NCBI RefSeq assembly: GCF_000010665.1
Contig: NC_012796.1
Span: forward strand, 4,612,001-4,676,000
Source: Solidesulfovibrio magneticus RS-1
Lineage (GTDB): Bacteria > Desulfobacterota > Desulfovibrionia > Desulfovibrionales > Desulfovibrionaceae
Length of the DNA: 64,000 nucleotides
Direction: 5' to 3'
In this document: piece after piece, positions 51,744-61,748 of the stretch
Position numbering within the stretch: the stretch's first letter is position 1
Layout of the letters: the number at the start of each line of letters is the position of its first letter
Notes under the pieces: generated by a model
The model's database searches: none
Seen by the model: only the letters and a program-made list of their open reading frames with translations
Told to the model about the DNA's origin: nothing
Made by a program: the position numbers and the translations under genes

Positions 51744-51889
51744 GGTCGGCAACCGGTCGCAGCGGCGCCTGGGCGCAGTCGGCGGCGCGTTCCAAAGCGG
51801 CGGGCGCCAACACGCCGACGCCGCCCCGCTTTGTCGCCGGAGCAGTCTCCACGGAGCCTCCGGGCAGCCTCGGGATCAGGGAAGAAAAA

Positions 51890-52807
51890 TCAGAAATTAA
51901 AGAACATGAGCTTGACGCCCATGAAGATGAAAACCGGAACGAGCAGCAGCAGCAAGGCCTTGTCGCCTATGAAGTTGGAGAGCCTGGCCCCGAACTGGGC
52001 GCCGACCACGGCCCCGATGGAAAGGCAGATCGACGTCTTGTAGTCCAGGTCGCCGTCGACCAGCAGCGGGATGAGGGTGAAGCCGGCGTTTACAGCCGTG
52101 ATGAAATGCGAGGTGGCGGTGGCCACATGGACGGGAAAGGCCAGCACATAGACGAGCACCGGCACCTGGATAAGTCCGCCGCCGATGCCGAGCAAAGTGG
52201 AAACCGCGCCGATAATGGCGGTTAAGATGATGCCGAGCTTTTCATTGACCGCGTAGGCATAGCGGTTGCCGGACCTGTCGGTAATGACCCGCTGGACCAG
52301 CGTCGTCTCCGGCTCCTCCATGGCGTCCAGAAAGTCATCGTCAAGGGACAGCCGCGAATGCCCGCTCTTTTTATTCCCTGGCCGGAAGCGTTTGGGGAAC
52401 ATCCCCCGGGAACCGGCAAAACGTGCGCCGTAGGGGCGCAAAAAGATATACAGGGCCAGCAGGACCAGGAAAAAACCAAAGATGAAGGAAAAGACATTGA
52501 TTTTGATATAATGGAGGGCCACCACGCTGAGCAGGGCACCGGGGATGGCGGCCAGGGAGAATTTTATGCCGCTGACCAGATCAATCCTGCGCTCCTTGAG
52601 ATAGGCGATGGTGCCCGAGGCGGTGTTGCAAAAAACGACCAAGACAGAGACGGCCACTATGGTCGGCGTGTCAAACCGGTACAGCGTCGCCAGCATCGGG
52701 ACGAGGATAGGGCCGCCGCCGATGCCGACCAGGGTGCCATAGCAGCCGACCAGCAGGCCAAAAAGAAGGAGTCCGACAATTTCGAGCACCGAGCATACTC
52801 CAGGCAA
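51890..52807 (-). CDS. TauE/SafE-family membrane transporter
   Basis: The product is 305 aa with eight membrane segments in two halves, each with the Gly-rich TauE signature (GTLVGIGGGPILVPML and STLLGIGGGLIQVPVL). A hydrophilic loop lies between (about 125-185). The family exports sulfite, sulfonates or other anions. A tauE gene was reported as magnetosome-related in D. magneticus (recalled from published genetics), and the mamEO-like protein ends in a related domain. It converges with the PAP2 gene. Confidence 0.88.
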   Translation of the reverse strand: MPGVCSVLEIVGLLLFGLLVGCYGTLVGIGGGPILVPMLATLYRFDTPTIVAVSVLVVFCNTASGTIAYLKERRIDLVSGIKFSLAAIPGALLSVVALHYIKINVFSFIFGFFLVLLALYIFLRPYGARFAGSRGMFPKRFRPGNKKSGHSRLSLDDDFLDAMEEPETTLVQRVITDRSGNRYAYAVNEKLGIILTAIIGAVSTLLGIGGGLIQVPVLVYVLAFPVHVATATSHFITAVNAGFTLIPLLVDGDLDYKTSICLSIGAVVGAQFGARLSNFIGDKALLLLLVPVFIFMGVKLMFFNF

Positions 52808-52945
52808 ACGCTGCCGGGCAGGCTATCACCATTACTTGCGGCCAAAAGGATCAGAAACAATGCAGACCAGGTAGTTCCAGGCGGTGCTGCTGTTGCAACA
52901 CGACACCAAGCCGGCCGGTCCCCTCGGGCAGGGACCGGACCGGGC

Positions 52946-53281
52946 TCACTCCCAGGCCCCCCACCGATCCATGACGAGTTTCCAGACCGCCTGCAAGGCC
53001 GGGGCGCGGCAGGGTTCGACACCCGTGGCTTCGGTCTTGAAATTCGCGTAATCTAGTGAGTCGGCCGTCTGGGCCAGATACGCGGCCAGGGCCTGCTGCG
53101 GCAGAATGGCCCGGAAGGCGTATTCAGAGTCGCCATGTTCGATGATTTCCGCCCTGGCCCCGAGCTTGCCTAGCAGCCGTTCCAGATCCGCCCGGCTTTG
53201 CGCCCTGACAGCCAACTCATCTTCACTGCAATGCCGACTTTTGACAATGCTGAAAAAGCCGTCCGTCGTAAAAATCCACAT
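52946..53281 (-). CDS. Hypothetical protein of a small conserved type
   Basis: The product is 111 aa and soluble. The start MWIFTTDGFFSIVKSRHC and AVRAQSRADLERLL belong to a widespread small bacterial protein type that I recall only as uncharacterised. It follows the EcsC gene by 12 bases in the same direction. Confidence 0.7.
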   Translation of the reverse strand: MWIFTTDGFFSIVKSRHCSEDELAVRAQSRADLERLLGKLGARAEIIEHGDSEYAFRAILPQQALAAYLAQTADSLDYANFKTEATGVEPCRAPALQAVWKLVMDRWGAWE

Positions 53282-53293
53282 CCGGGACTCCGT

Positions 53294-54103
53294 TTAATTG
53301 GTTTCTTCCGTGCTGCACGATCCTTGCCGGATACGCTGATACGCCCGGCGCACCGGTTCCTCGCCGTACAGGGCCTCCAGGCGTCGGACGATGAAGTGGC
53401 CCCGGGCCACATCCTGAAAGTGGCCGATAAAGATATAATTGACTGTCGCGCCCCCGACCGCGCCCAGAAGCGGCACGGACTGGGCGGCGAACTTCTCCGA
53501 AAGGCGCAGCGAAAAGCGTTCGGCGATGGTGGCCGTAAAGCGGCCAAGGAGGGTTCCGGCCTCGTCGCTGATCCCCCGCACGGCCAACAGGGCGGCGATC
53601 TCGGGGAGGTTTTGCGACAGCAGGGTTCGGATGGCATAATAGCCCGGCACAGCCCCGTCCAGCCGGGTTCCGCCGCTGAGGGCGAAAACCTTAAGGCATT
53701 CCAGCCGGACTTCGGGATCATCGAGCAACGCGCCCTGGCTGCGGGCGATATCGGCGATGGAACGCAGCATGACCACGGTTGAAATCGGGGCTTCCACGGC
53801 CAGCCCGGCCAATCCGCCCAGGCCGCCGACAAACCCGCCGGCGGTCACGCAGCCTTTATGAAAGATGTCGGAAGCCTTCCGGCGCGGCTTGTCGCCAAGG
53901 GTCTGCAGGGCCACGTTCTGGGCCTTGCGCAGACAGTCCTGGGTGATGGAGTTGATCTTGTCCTTGGCCTTTTGCGGCAACAGCGACAAGGCCGTCTCGA
54001 TGGGCAGGCCCAGGGCGTCGCAAAGGCGCATGGCCAGCGGCTTGGTCTCAAGCAACTCGCAGGCCAGGGCAAGCTGGCCCATGTCCACGTCCGTCATACG
54101 CAT
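53294..54103 (-). CDS. EcsC-family protein
   Basis: The product is 269 aa. A helical N-terminal part precedes the Gly-rich hydrophobic region GCVTAGGFVGGLGGLAGLAVE and PISTVVMLRSIADIARSQG, typical of EcsC-family proteins. Later hydrophobic helices (LLGAVGGATVNYIFIGHFQDVARGHF) also fit. EcsC proteins are peripheral or membrane-associated with poorly known roles. The start is uncertain; no clear ribosome binding site precedes 54103. Confidence 0.8.
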   Translation of the reverse strand: MRMTDVDMGQLALACELLETKPLAMRLCDALGLPIETALSLLPQKAKDKINSITQDCLRKAQNVALQTLGDKPRRKASDIFHKGCVTAGGFVGGLGGLAGLAVEAPISTVVMLRSIADIARSQGALLDDPEVRLECLKVFALSGGTRLDGAVPGYYAIRTLLSQNLPEIAALLAVRGISDEAGTLLGRFTATIAERFSLRLSEKFAAQSVPLLGAVGGATVNYIFIGHFQDVARGHFIVRRLEALYGEEPVRRAYQRIRQGSCSTEETN

Positions 54104-54317
54104 CGCAAAACAATAACGGATTGGGCCTAAAAGTCCAGTGAAAGGCCGGTTTCCAGCTCCGAAACGCCAGATGGGCGGACCTTTTAAACATGCGCGCGTC
54201 GCCGGCAGACGCCTCACAGGGGTTCAAACGCCCCCCTCGCGACCGGGAGCGCCTTTGCGGCCAGCGCCCCGCACAGACCATCGCCGTCCGGTGCAGGCTG
54301 CGCCCCGTCTGCACCGG

Positions 54318-55730
54318 CTATCCCCTGTACACGAAAGCCAGGATGCTGCAATCATCAGCCGGCGGCGTCCCGGCGGCAAACTGCACAATGCCGTCGTACA
54401 GTCCTTGGACCAACTCCGCCACGGACGCTTCCCGCAGCGCAAGCAGCGTCTCCCGCAGCCTTGCTTCTCCGAAAAATTCCTGCGCCGGATTGCGCATTTC
54501 CTCGACCCCGTCGCTGCACAACACGACCTTGTCGCCGGGAGAAAGGACCACGGTCTCCTGCCCAAAAGGCATCGCCCCAAGACCGATCACCGTTCCGGAA
54601 ACGTCAAGGGTCCTGAAACTGCCCTCCCTCGTGAGGAGGATCGGAGGGCAATGCCCGGCGTTACTGTAGGTCACAGCCCCTGAAGCCAAGTCCAAAACCG
54701 CGTAAACAATCGTAAAATGTCGCCCAAAGCGCTTCAGCGGAAATTCCTTGTCCAGGATGTCCAACACTTCCTCGGGATCGCGGATCCTCGCCGGATCCGA
54801 TGCTGCATCCAGCAAAATCCCGGTATGCGGGTTCATGAGTTGATACACCAGCACAGAAATCATGGCCGACGGCGCGCCGTGGCCGGCCACGTCAACCACA
54901 TACAGGCCGATGTGCGCGGCATCCAGTGGAACGGCATTGAGTATGTCGCCGCCAATGGCGTCGCAGGGCCTGAACTTCCAAGCAAATTCCACGCTCTCGA
55001 CCGCCGGCAGGGCGCGAGGCAAAAGACAGTGCTGCACTGTCCCGGCAGCCCGGAGCGACTCGTCAATTTTTTTCTGCTTGTCGAGCAAATCGAATTTCTG
55101 CCGTTCACTGTCGGTCACATCATAGAGAATGAGAAGGGCCATCTCCTCGCCGCGAAACGTTATCTGCCGGGTAGTGAGCTCAAAATGACGCTCCTCTGCC
55201 ACGCCATTGACAAAGAAGGTATGGACAAATTTTTCTTTGTCCGCCGGTATTTTCCTGATCATCGTGGCCAGAACGTTGCCGCGCAATTGACACTGGCTGC
55301 AGTGGCTTGTTTCACCGCAACGTTTATTTTCCGCACTGGCGAACGAACACTTCAGGGCATTGCCGCAGCGTACCCCCAAGGCCGATGCGCGGTCCTGGCC
55401 GAACAGCGATTGATAGGCGTCATTTATTTCTTGAATTTCCAAATTCTTATCAGCCACCAGAACAACGGCCGGAATGTTGTCAAAGAGTATATTGAGAAAA
55501 GCGTTTGACTCGCGTAAATCGATTATGTCCAGAGCCACTGCAGCCTCACTTGTAATATTTTCAACGGCGTCGCAGAATCCGTCTGATACGCTTATTGACA
55601 ATGCCGCGACAAGCGAAAAGATTTCCTGCCATACAACCCCATTGCGCCGTCGCCCCCTCCCACAGGAACAGGCGAAAGCCCCTGCCCGGCTTCGCGGACC
55701 AGCCACGCCGGACAGGCCTACCGGCGACAT
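54318..55730 (-). CDS. PAS-domain PP2C (SpoIIE/RsbU-type) phosphatase
   Basis: The stop is at 54318; the start is not certain (ATG at 55730 used, a GTG at 55781 is also open). A PAS domain begins with FLNILFDNIPAVVLVADKNL and carries a Cys group (CGNALKCSFASA, KRCGETSHCSQCQLRG). A short coil (DKQKKIDESLRAAGTVQ) leads into a PP2C domain with DAIGGDIL, VDVAGHG, SDGVEE and ADDCSILA. The phosphatase half is very close to that of 450-1619. It probably feeds the same STAS switch with a redox or ligand signal (inference). Confidence 0.85.
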   Translation of the reverse strand: MSPVGLSGVAGPRSRAGAFACSCGRGRRRNGVVWQEIFSLVAALSISVSDGFCDAVENITSEAAVALDIIDLRESNAFLNILFDNIPAVVLVADKNLEIQEINDAYQSLFGQDRASALGVRCGNALKCSFASAENKRCGETSHCSQCQLRGNVLATMIRKIPADKEKFVHTFFVNGVAEERHFELTTRQITFRGEEMALLILYDVTDSERQKFDLLDKQKKIDESLRAAGTVQHCLLPRALPAVESVEFAWKFRPCDAIGGDILNAVPLDAAHIGLYVVDVAGHGAPSAMISVLVYQLMNPHTGILLDAASDPARIRDPEEVLDILDKEFPLKRFGRHFTIVYAVLDLASGAVTYSNAGHCPPILLTREGSFRTLDVSGTVIGLGAMPFGQETVVLSPGDKVVLCSDGVEEMRNPAQEFFGEARLRETLLALREASVAELVQGLYDGIVQFAAGTPPADDCSILAFVYRG

Positions 55731-55950
55731 CTCCGGCCGCCAAATGAAATCATGGAGTTCGAAGCTCGCGAACAACGACACCGCGCGCTGGGAACAATTC
55801 CCTTTGGAGCGCCGGTAAACAACCGGCGTTCATGGCGAGCCATGGCGGCTCCCGGCCTTTGGCGCAAAACCTGTCCGGGGGGCTGTACTCTTCGGCGGGG
55901 GGATTTCAAGGCGCGAACAACCGAAAAACAGCGGCTTTGGAAGCACAGCG

Positions 55951-56778
55951 CTAGGTCGTGTCGACATTATCTGAGCCAGCCCGCTATCGCCGCAACATGC
56001 AGGAACGACAGATACGCGATGCCCAGCTTGTCGTATCGGGTCGCGATTCGCCTGAAATGCTTGATTTTATTGAACATGCGTTCGATCGCATTTCTCTCTT
56101 TGTAGATATAGCGGTCATAGTCTCGTGATGTCTTTCGATGAGAGCGGGCCGGGATAACAGGCTCAGCGCCTTTCGATATGACGGCATCTACTATCGTTTG
56201 TGAGTCGTATCCCTTGTCTGCAATCACAAAATCTGCTTGTTAATTTTCTATTAAAGGCACAGACTGGGCATAGCCTGATTCATTGCCACCTGTAAGAATA
56301 AATCTTGTTGGACATCCCAAAGAATCTGTTGTAGCATGAACCTTGGTTGAGAACCCACCTTTTGATCTACCGAATTTCTGTGACTGCTGCCCCCTTTGCG
56401 CCAGCGGCATGTTGATGCGCTCGAATAATGGTGCTGTCAATCATAAGCCATTCCGTATCCGCATCGGCAGCCAAAGTGTTGAATATCATTTGCCAGACAC
56501 CATTCTTAGACCATCGAATAAACCGTTTATGCACCGTTGACCATTTCCCGTAATTGTCTGGCAAGTCTCGCCAAGGTGCACCAGTCTTTGCAATCCACAT
56601 CACGGCATCGATAAAAAGTCGATTATCCTCTGCCGTTCTTCCTCGGTCACCGGCTTTCCCGGGTAGAGCGTCTTTTATCTTATCCCATTGTTCGTCAGTA
56701 ATTGTATGTCGAAGTGCCATTGCATTCCTCCTGTCGAGAGGAATAGCATGGGCCAGACCAAATGTCGACACACCCTAG
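55951..56778 (-). mobile_element. IS5-family (IS427-like) insertion sequence
   Basis: Inverted ends (GGTCGTGTCGACATT at the left; AATGTCGACACACC at the right) are flanked by CTAG on both sides (55951-55954 and 56775-56778), a usual target for this group. The element is about 820 bases. Confidence 0.85.
55967..56720 (-). pseudogene. IS5-family transposase with a frame change and an in-frame stop
   Basis: ORF A starts MALRHTITDEQWDKIKDAL and carries the first Asp in WLMIDSTIIRAH. The frame changes at a G run (GCAAAGGGGGCAG), a normal programmed-frameshift site for IS427 elements, and continues as GRSKGGFSTKVHA. In this second part a TAA interrupts PLIEN/QADFVIADKGYD. The last part (NAIERMFNKIKHFRRIATRYDK) has the conserved Glu. 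The TAA makes the element non-functional. Confidence 0.85.
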
Positions 56779-56830
56779 CATCGACCGGCCCGGCGGCGCA
56801 GGGCCTGGGAGTTGCGCGACCCGGCAGGCG

Positions 56831-58110
56831 TCAGCAACGCGGCGCAAGCGAGGCGAGCAACTGTTCCGTTACGGCGCCTGCCTGCATAAAAAGCTGCGCG
56901 GCCGTCGGCAAAGGGATACCGATGCTTTTCAAATGGCGCTGGGCCTTGGTCCAGTCGTTGCACCTAACGGCGTCCAACAGCAAGGTAAACTGGGCAAGCG
57001 GCTCTTTCTCGTCGCGCATGAGCGCATTTTTGACCACGGCCATAAGGGGCATCTCATTGATGTGTCCTTCATCTTCTGGCCCATGACCGCATCCACGTTA
57101 TGCAGGAGGCCAAGGAGATACAGAGTGTCGGTGTCCGGGCCTTTGGCGGCCAGCCGATCGCCGAGTAGGCTGAGGAATACGGCGCTGTGCAGCGTCCGGT
57201 AGGAAAGCTCCCGGCCCACGTCACTGGCGTCCGTGTCGGCCAAGATGGCGGTCATGGCCCACTTTTTGAGCGCGTTCAACCCGATGAGGGCGGCGGCCCG
57301 GGTCAGGGAATCGACCCGCCGGCCAAGGGAAAAGGCGGCGGAATTGACAAAATGCAAAAGCCTGACCGTGAGGGCTTGGTCCGTGGAGATGACGTCCACG
57401 ACCCTGGAGAAATCCACGTTCTTCTCCATGAGCAGGCGTTGGATATTGAAGCGGGCCAACCTGTGCGAAGAGAGTTTTTTTCCAACAATATCTTTTAGAT
57501 AAGAAAAGAAGAACCCCTGAAAGTAATCGAAGCCAAGAAACCGGCATCCCTCAAAAACATCCCAGGTTTCCACCCGGGAGGCGATCAGCTTGATGTCCAT
57601 CCGGGAAAGCGATTTCCTGATCCGGGCCAGGGACTTGCCGTCGATCTCGTTGACCGGGATTTTCAAAAACGCGGCAATCGCCGCCAGACTACCGGCCGCT
57701 GGCGCGTCCGGGGCGTAGTTGTCGATGACAAAACGATACCCGGCGGCCCGCAGATCCCGGCAGGCGGCAAGCAATCCGTCGTCAGCATCGATGTCGCCCG
57801 GAATTTCCAGAAGAACCCGATCCGCAGGCAAGGCAACCACCGCCTGCGACATGATGTTGTCGTTGCCGACATTGATGGAGAGCAGGCTGTTGGTGCCAAG
57901 TCGCCTGGTTGCGAGGGAAAAACCGTCGGCAATCATCTTGTTGGTCGCGTCGGCGTGGCTGGCAAACGCCGCGCATTCATCGTTTATGCATTGGCGAAAC
58001 AACAGTTCATGGGCAAAAACATGCATTGACTTGGTAAATATTGGATGGCTGGCGATGACATAGTTGTCCGGGAATTCGGCGGGCACTGTTGTGTCGTCAA
58101 TTGCGTGCAT
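56831..58110 (-). pseudogene. EAL-HDOD (YuxH-type) signalling protein with a frameshift near the 3' end
   Basis: Residues ~30-200 are a degenerate EAL domain (HELLFRQC, RVLLEIPGDI, RFVIDNYAPD, IKLIASRVETWDVF). Residues ~205-350 are an HDOD domain (VDVISTDQALTVRLLHFVNSAAF). At about 57066 one base (a C in GAC-CAC) seems to be missing: the frame goes wrong after MGQKMKD, while another frame continues sensibly (HINEMPLMAVVKNALMRDEKE) to a stop at 56831. It is either a recent loss-of-function mutation or a sequencing error. Such proteins bind c-di-GMP pathways. Confidence 0.82.
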
Positions 58111-58167
58111 AGTTAACCCAACTTTTCATTCTGCAAGGCAATAGTATATAATTGTCAATAGTTCGGA

Positions 58168-59898
58168 TTATTGCCAAGACTGATCGTCGCGCTGAAAGAG
58201 CTTCAACGCCGCTTGGGTTGAAGCATGCCGCCGCACTCCTTCCTGGAGGCTGGTTCGCCTCTGGAGGATGTTCTCCTGGAACAGCCTGAGGTTTTCTGAA
58301 AAGTTCTCATAAAATTCATTAAGTTGGCTGCTGGCGTGCTGCCCCACGGCCGTATAGAGACGCAGCCGGCCGGCCTCCAGTTGCAACGCGACGTCTTCCA
58401 GAAATTGCCCTCGCTGCCACAGGAGGGCACCGCCCGCCACAGCCGCGCCCACAGACGTGATGAGCCCGCCCGTGACATCAAAGGCTGCGCCCTTGAGGGT
58501 CACGGCGAACACCGTGCCGGCCACCGCCAGGGCTCCTCCGGCCAAGGCCTTTGGCCCCAGCCCCGCCACGGCCGCGAACTCTCCGGCCAACGCCGTTTGG
58601 CGGTCGAGGGCCAAAGCGTCGAGCAAGCCGGCCAGAGCGTCGAGGATCTCTCCCCGGCGCGCCGCCAGGGCATCGGCCTGGGGCCAATGGCCGGACAGGC
58701 GCAGCAGGTTGACCGAATCGCGCATGAAACCCAGCCGGGCTTCGACGTCCTCGAGGATTTTGCCGGACCAGGCCGCGGCGATGGCTTCCAGGTCGTTGCC
58801 GAGATTTTTGGCAAAGGCGTCGCCCAGGGCGCGCAGTGGCGGGTTTTTGCCTGCTGCGCCGTCGCGCTTCACAACACTGCCGACGGTTTTGCCGACCATG
58901 CCGGCCACGGTCAGTTCCTGGCGCAGAGCGTCCAGAAACGCTGCCGCCGCCCGGCGGTAAGCCTGATCCGTCTCGTCGGCCAAGCGGTCAGCCTGACGCT
59001 TGGCGGCGTCGAGGAAGCCGGCGAGGCGGGCTCCCACCGCTTCAACCCCGGCGTCATCGGCGTGCAAAGCCTGTTCCCGGTCCTCCAGTTCCCGTGAGAG
59101 GACATCAAGCATGATAAGACCCGCGTGTCTGGCCGCAGCGAGCTTGGCTGCGAGGAGGCCATCGGTGGAGGCCAGGGCCGACAGTAAGCGGCGCAGCGCG
59201 GCGGGTCCGTTTTCCGGGGTTCCCGCTGCCGCTTCGGTCGTCCGGTACAGGCGAGGCTGACCCAGCCCCCGGGCTTGAAGCATGTCCCCAAGCCGCTTGG
59301 AGTTGGTCGCCAACTGCTCGGAACCGGCCAGTTCCGCCCTGTCCAAAAGGACAATGACGCCGTCTCCGAAGGCGGTGCGCAGCGCGTCGAAGAGTTCCCA
59401 GACCGAACGGGAGTAAGGATTGAGGGCGGAAAAGACGAACAGCAGCAGGTCGGATTCGCAGGCCAAAGGGCTGCCCAGGGCGGCCGGCCAGCCAGAAACA
59501 CCGGCCAGACCGGAAAAATCCGCCAGCACAAGGCCCTCGGGGAGGGCCTCAGGTCCGGGCGAGCGCGTGGCCGGGAGGCCGATCCGGGTCCACACCGCCT
59601 CAGCCTGCCGGCCCAGAAGGCGGATGGAAGGCGTTGCGTCGGTGTCGCCAGGGCGCGTGGGGGGGATAGGGGCAGATGGGTCAGCCCAAAGGGCGTCGAC
59701 TAAGGCGCGGGTGTCGGCCGCCGGGTCGCCGGCCGCCACAATCACCAGGGGCCGGGCGAGGTGGCCGCGCAGGAGCTGGGCGTCGCGGGCCAGAGCCTCG
59801 CTGCCGTAGGCGGCGGCAAGGCCGCACAGGCGGTCGAGCAGCCCGGAAAGCTGCGAAAATCGCCTGAGCAGCGGCGAGCCAAGCGAGGTATCGTCCAT
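58168..59898 (-). CDS. Dynamin-like protein with a degenerate nucleotide-binding loop
   Basis: The product is 576 aa. Residues ~50-210 resemble a GTPase core with LVLADFSGLAGV (G3-like DxxG) and VIVLLDRAEL (G4-like), but the P-loop position reads AAGDPAADTRALVD with no GKS/T. A long helical region follows, then a Gly-rich hydrophobic hairpin (LAGGALAVAGTVFAVTLKGAAF, GGLITSVGAAVAGGALLW) near 455-500 and a final helical stretch. This is the layout of bacterial dynamin-like proteins, which remodel membranes. AAGGAG supports the ATG at 59898. Confidence 0.7.
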   Translation of the reverse strand: MDDTSLGSPLLRRFSQLSGLLDRLCGLAAAYGSEALARDAQLLRGHLARPLVIVAAGDPAADTRALVDALWADPSAPIPPTRPGDTDATPSIRLLGRQAEAVWTRIGLPATRSPGPEALPEGLVLADFSGLAGVSGWPAALGSPLACESDLLLFVFSALNPYSRSVWELFDALRTAFGDGVIVLLDRAELAGSEQLATNSKRLGDMLQARGLGQPRLYRTTEAAAGTPENGPAALRRLLSALASTDGLLAAKLAAARHAGLIMLDVLSRELEDREQALHADDAGVEAVGARLAGFLDAAKRQADRLADETDQAYRRAAAAFLDALRQELTVAGMVGKTVGSVVKRDGAAGKNPPLRALGDAFAKNLGNDLEAIAAAWSGKILEDVEARLGFMRDSVNLLRLSGHWPQADALAARRGEILDALAGLLDALALDRQTALAGEFAAVAGLGPKALAGGALAVAGTVFAVTLKGAAFDVTGGLITSVGAAVAGGALLWQRGQFLEDVALQLEAGRLRLYTAVGQHASSQLNEFYENFSENLRLFQENILQRRTSLQEGVRRHASTQAALKLFQRDDQSWQ

Positions 59899-60349
59899 GG
59901 ACACTCCTTGGCCGGGGTAGCGAAGACCTGCCCAGCCTTGCTCTGGTCAAGGATTGAAGCCGAAAATGCAAGGGGCGTCCAGGATCTTGGGCAGATATCG
60001 CAGCCGGCGCAGCAAAAGTTATCTGGCCGGTGGAACTGCCGCAGCAAGCGAGGCGGGGCTGCGGCACGCGGGATTGATTGCCGACGGACAGGGCGCGCAC
60101 CCGGACGGCAAAGCCGCTGGCGCGGCGGCCAGATTCCAAGGGAACGCCTGTTGCGGACACTATGGCGAGAGTCGATGGGACGTCAATACAAAGCCCCGGG
60201 CGCAAGAAACGCCAAGCCGGGCCTCGGGCGAAACCATGACGAGGCATCCGATGCCCGGCCCCGGGCAAAGAGGGAAGCATCAGGCCGCGCCCAGCAGTGA
60301 TGCCTGCCCGGCCATGGACAGGAGGCCTCCTGACAGGCCTGCGTTGGCG
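59899..60349. other. Spacer without a supported gene
   Basis: About 450 bases between the dynamin-like gene and a small membrane protein gene. Open frames exist on both strands, but none has a ribosome binding site or recognisable content. The dynamin-like gene's promoter should be near its left end. Confidence 0.5.
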
Positions 60350-60676
60350 TCAACGATTGGCGCGGTACAGCGTGGCGTGCCAGGCGGCCAGGGCGATGAA
60401 GGCAACACCCAACGCGGCGTGGGCCTTGAGGGTTTTTTTCCCGCCAAAAGCTGTGGCGGCAAGCAGCACAAGACCTGTTCCCAAGGCGCTTTTTACCATG
60501 CCGCGCAGTTGCTTGCGAGAGATGGCTGGGCTTGGTGCCGGGGCGGCGTGGGTCGTGGCATGAATCCGGGGGTGCGAGGTCGCGCAAGCTTCCGGGGCCG
60601 GGTTCGGCCGGAGTTGAGCGCCTAAGGAGGCGACAGCACAAGTCCGGTTTGCTTTGACGGCAAGAGTTGTCGGCAT
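60350..60676 (-). CDS. Small membrane protein with conserved-looking histidines
   Basis: The product is 108 aa. A hydrophilic N-terminus precedes two membrane segments (VKSALGTGLVLLAATAFG and KAHAALGVAFIALAAWHATLY). The paired His in the last segment (H-x14-H) recalls small b-haem membrane domains, but evidence is thin. TGAGGATT seven bases before the ATG at 60676 supports the start. Confidence 0.5.
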   Translation of the reverse strand: MPTTLAVKANRTCAVASLGAQLRPNPAPEACATSHPRIHATTHAAPAPSPAISRKQLRGMVKSALGTGLVLLAATAFGGKKTLKAHAALGVAFIALAAWHATLYRANR

Positions 60677-60763
60677 GCAAATCCTCAATAAACAGTGTCC
60701 AGTGTTCTGTCCCAAACAAATCTAGCGGCATTATGGGCCGCCTGATATCCGCCAACCGCTTCG

Positions 60764-61201
60764 TCAGGAGATAGCCGCCAGGGGGAGAGCCTTGGAAACG
60801 ACAGGGGTCACCATGTGGTCGGCAAAAGCGCCCAGGAAAGCGCCCGGCACCAAGCCGCCAATATGACGTCCGGCTGCCAGCAGCAGGGGCCGGGTGCCCG
60901 GATGGACGGCCAGCAGCGCCACGCCCACGGCCAGGGACAGATACAGGGCGACTTTCTTACGCCGCGCCGCCCGCTGGGCCAGACTGGTTACCCCGCCGGA
61001 GGGCTCAAAGTCCATAAGGAGGTCGTCATCGGTGTCATCGAACCGTGCCGCTTCCAAAAGAAGCCGCCTCTCGCGGATTCGGTCTTTCCTCGTTTCATAG
61101 GCGGCTTCATCGAACGCATACGTGGAACGAAGGGTCTGGATGTCACTAAAACAGGCTGACAATGACTCGGATGCGGGGGAGTAGGAAGTAAAAGAGTACA
61201 T
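60764..61201 (-). CDS. Hypothetical membrane protein
   Basis: The product is 145 aa from the ATG at 61201 (GAGAGG before it). An acidic, helical N-terminus (DEAAYETRKDRIRERRLLLE, DDTDDDLLMDFE) is followed by two hydrophobic stretches (VALYLSLAVGVALLAV and GGLVPGAFLGAFADHMV). The frame is open upstream to 61336, but that part resembles the start of an IS transposase gene and is probably unrelated. No family is recognised. Confidence 0.5.
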   Translation of the reverse strand: MYSFTSYSPASESLSACFSDIQTLRSTYAFDEAAYETRKDRIRERRLLLEAARFDDTDDDLLMDFEPSGGVTSLAQRAARRKKVALYLSLAVGVALLAVHPGTRPLLLAAGRHIGGLVPGAFLGAFADHMVTPVVSKALPLAAIS

Positions 61202-61748
61202 GGGGGCCTCTCGTTGGAAATATTTGTCTCGGCCGAGAACTTGATACGGATATTGATAATCAAAGTCAATAAAGTTGTAGCCCTCAGACCCGAAAAAGCT
61301 CCCCCCCTGATGATCACCCTGGCGACCAAGTCCCATGCCCTACTTCCTACCGCCGGACAAAGCGATTCTCGATCTGTCAGATCACTCACTTTTCCAGCGG
61401 ACTGCGAGTTCCTTCTGCCGATAACTGGACCTTTGGGCATGTATGGACCGCATGTATGGACCGCACCCCGATGGCAAGAGATTTCTGACGCCTTCCAGGT
61501 TGAATGCAACCATGTATCCGGCATGTCGGGCATGGCCCGCTGCCCCGATGGAAATCCGCGCTTGCGCTCCTCATCATTTCATCGGCCTTCGATGGCCTTT
61601 GTCCAAATCAGGTTTTTCGCAAGCCGGTTCGACCTGTCGTGCCATCAATCATCTCTTGTCGCATCCAATGGGTAGGAAATTCTGAACAGTTACCCTGCCG
61701 ACGCCACAACCATCGCCTCACTTTTTCGCCAAGGCTTGAGGCTGTTCA
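61202..61748. other. IS debris, no intact gene
   Basis: About 550 bases without a supported gene. On the minus strand near 61305-61336 the frame MGLGRQGDHQGG matches the first residues of the IS1182-like transposase at 43397 (MGLGRQGDQQG), and GATCGAGAATC further upstream resembles that element's left end. It may be the remnant of a related insertion. Confidence 0.4.
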
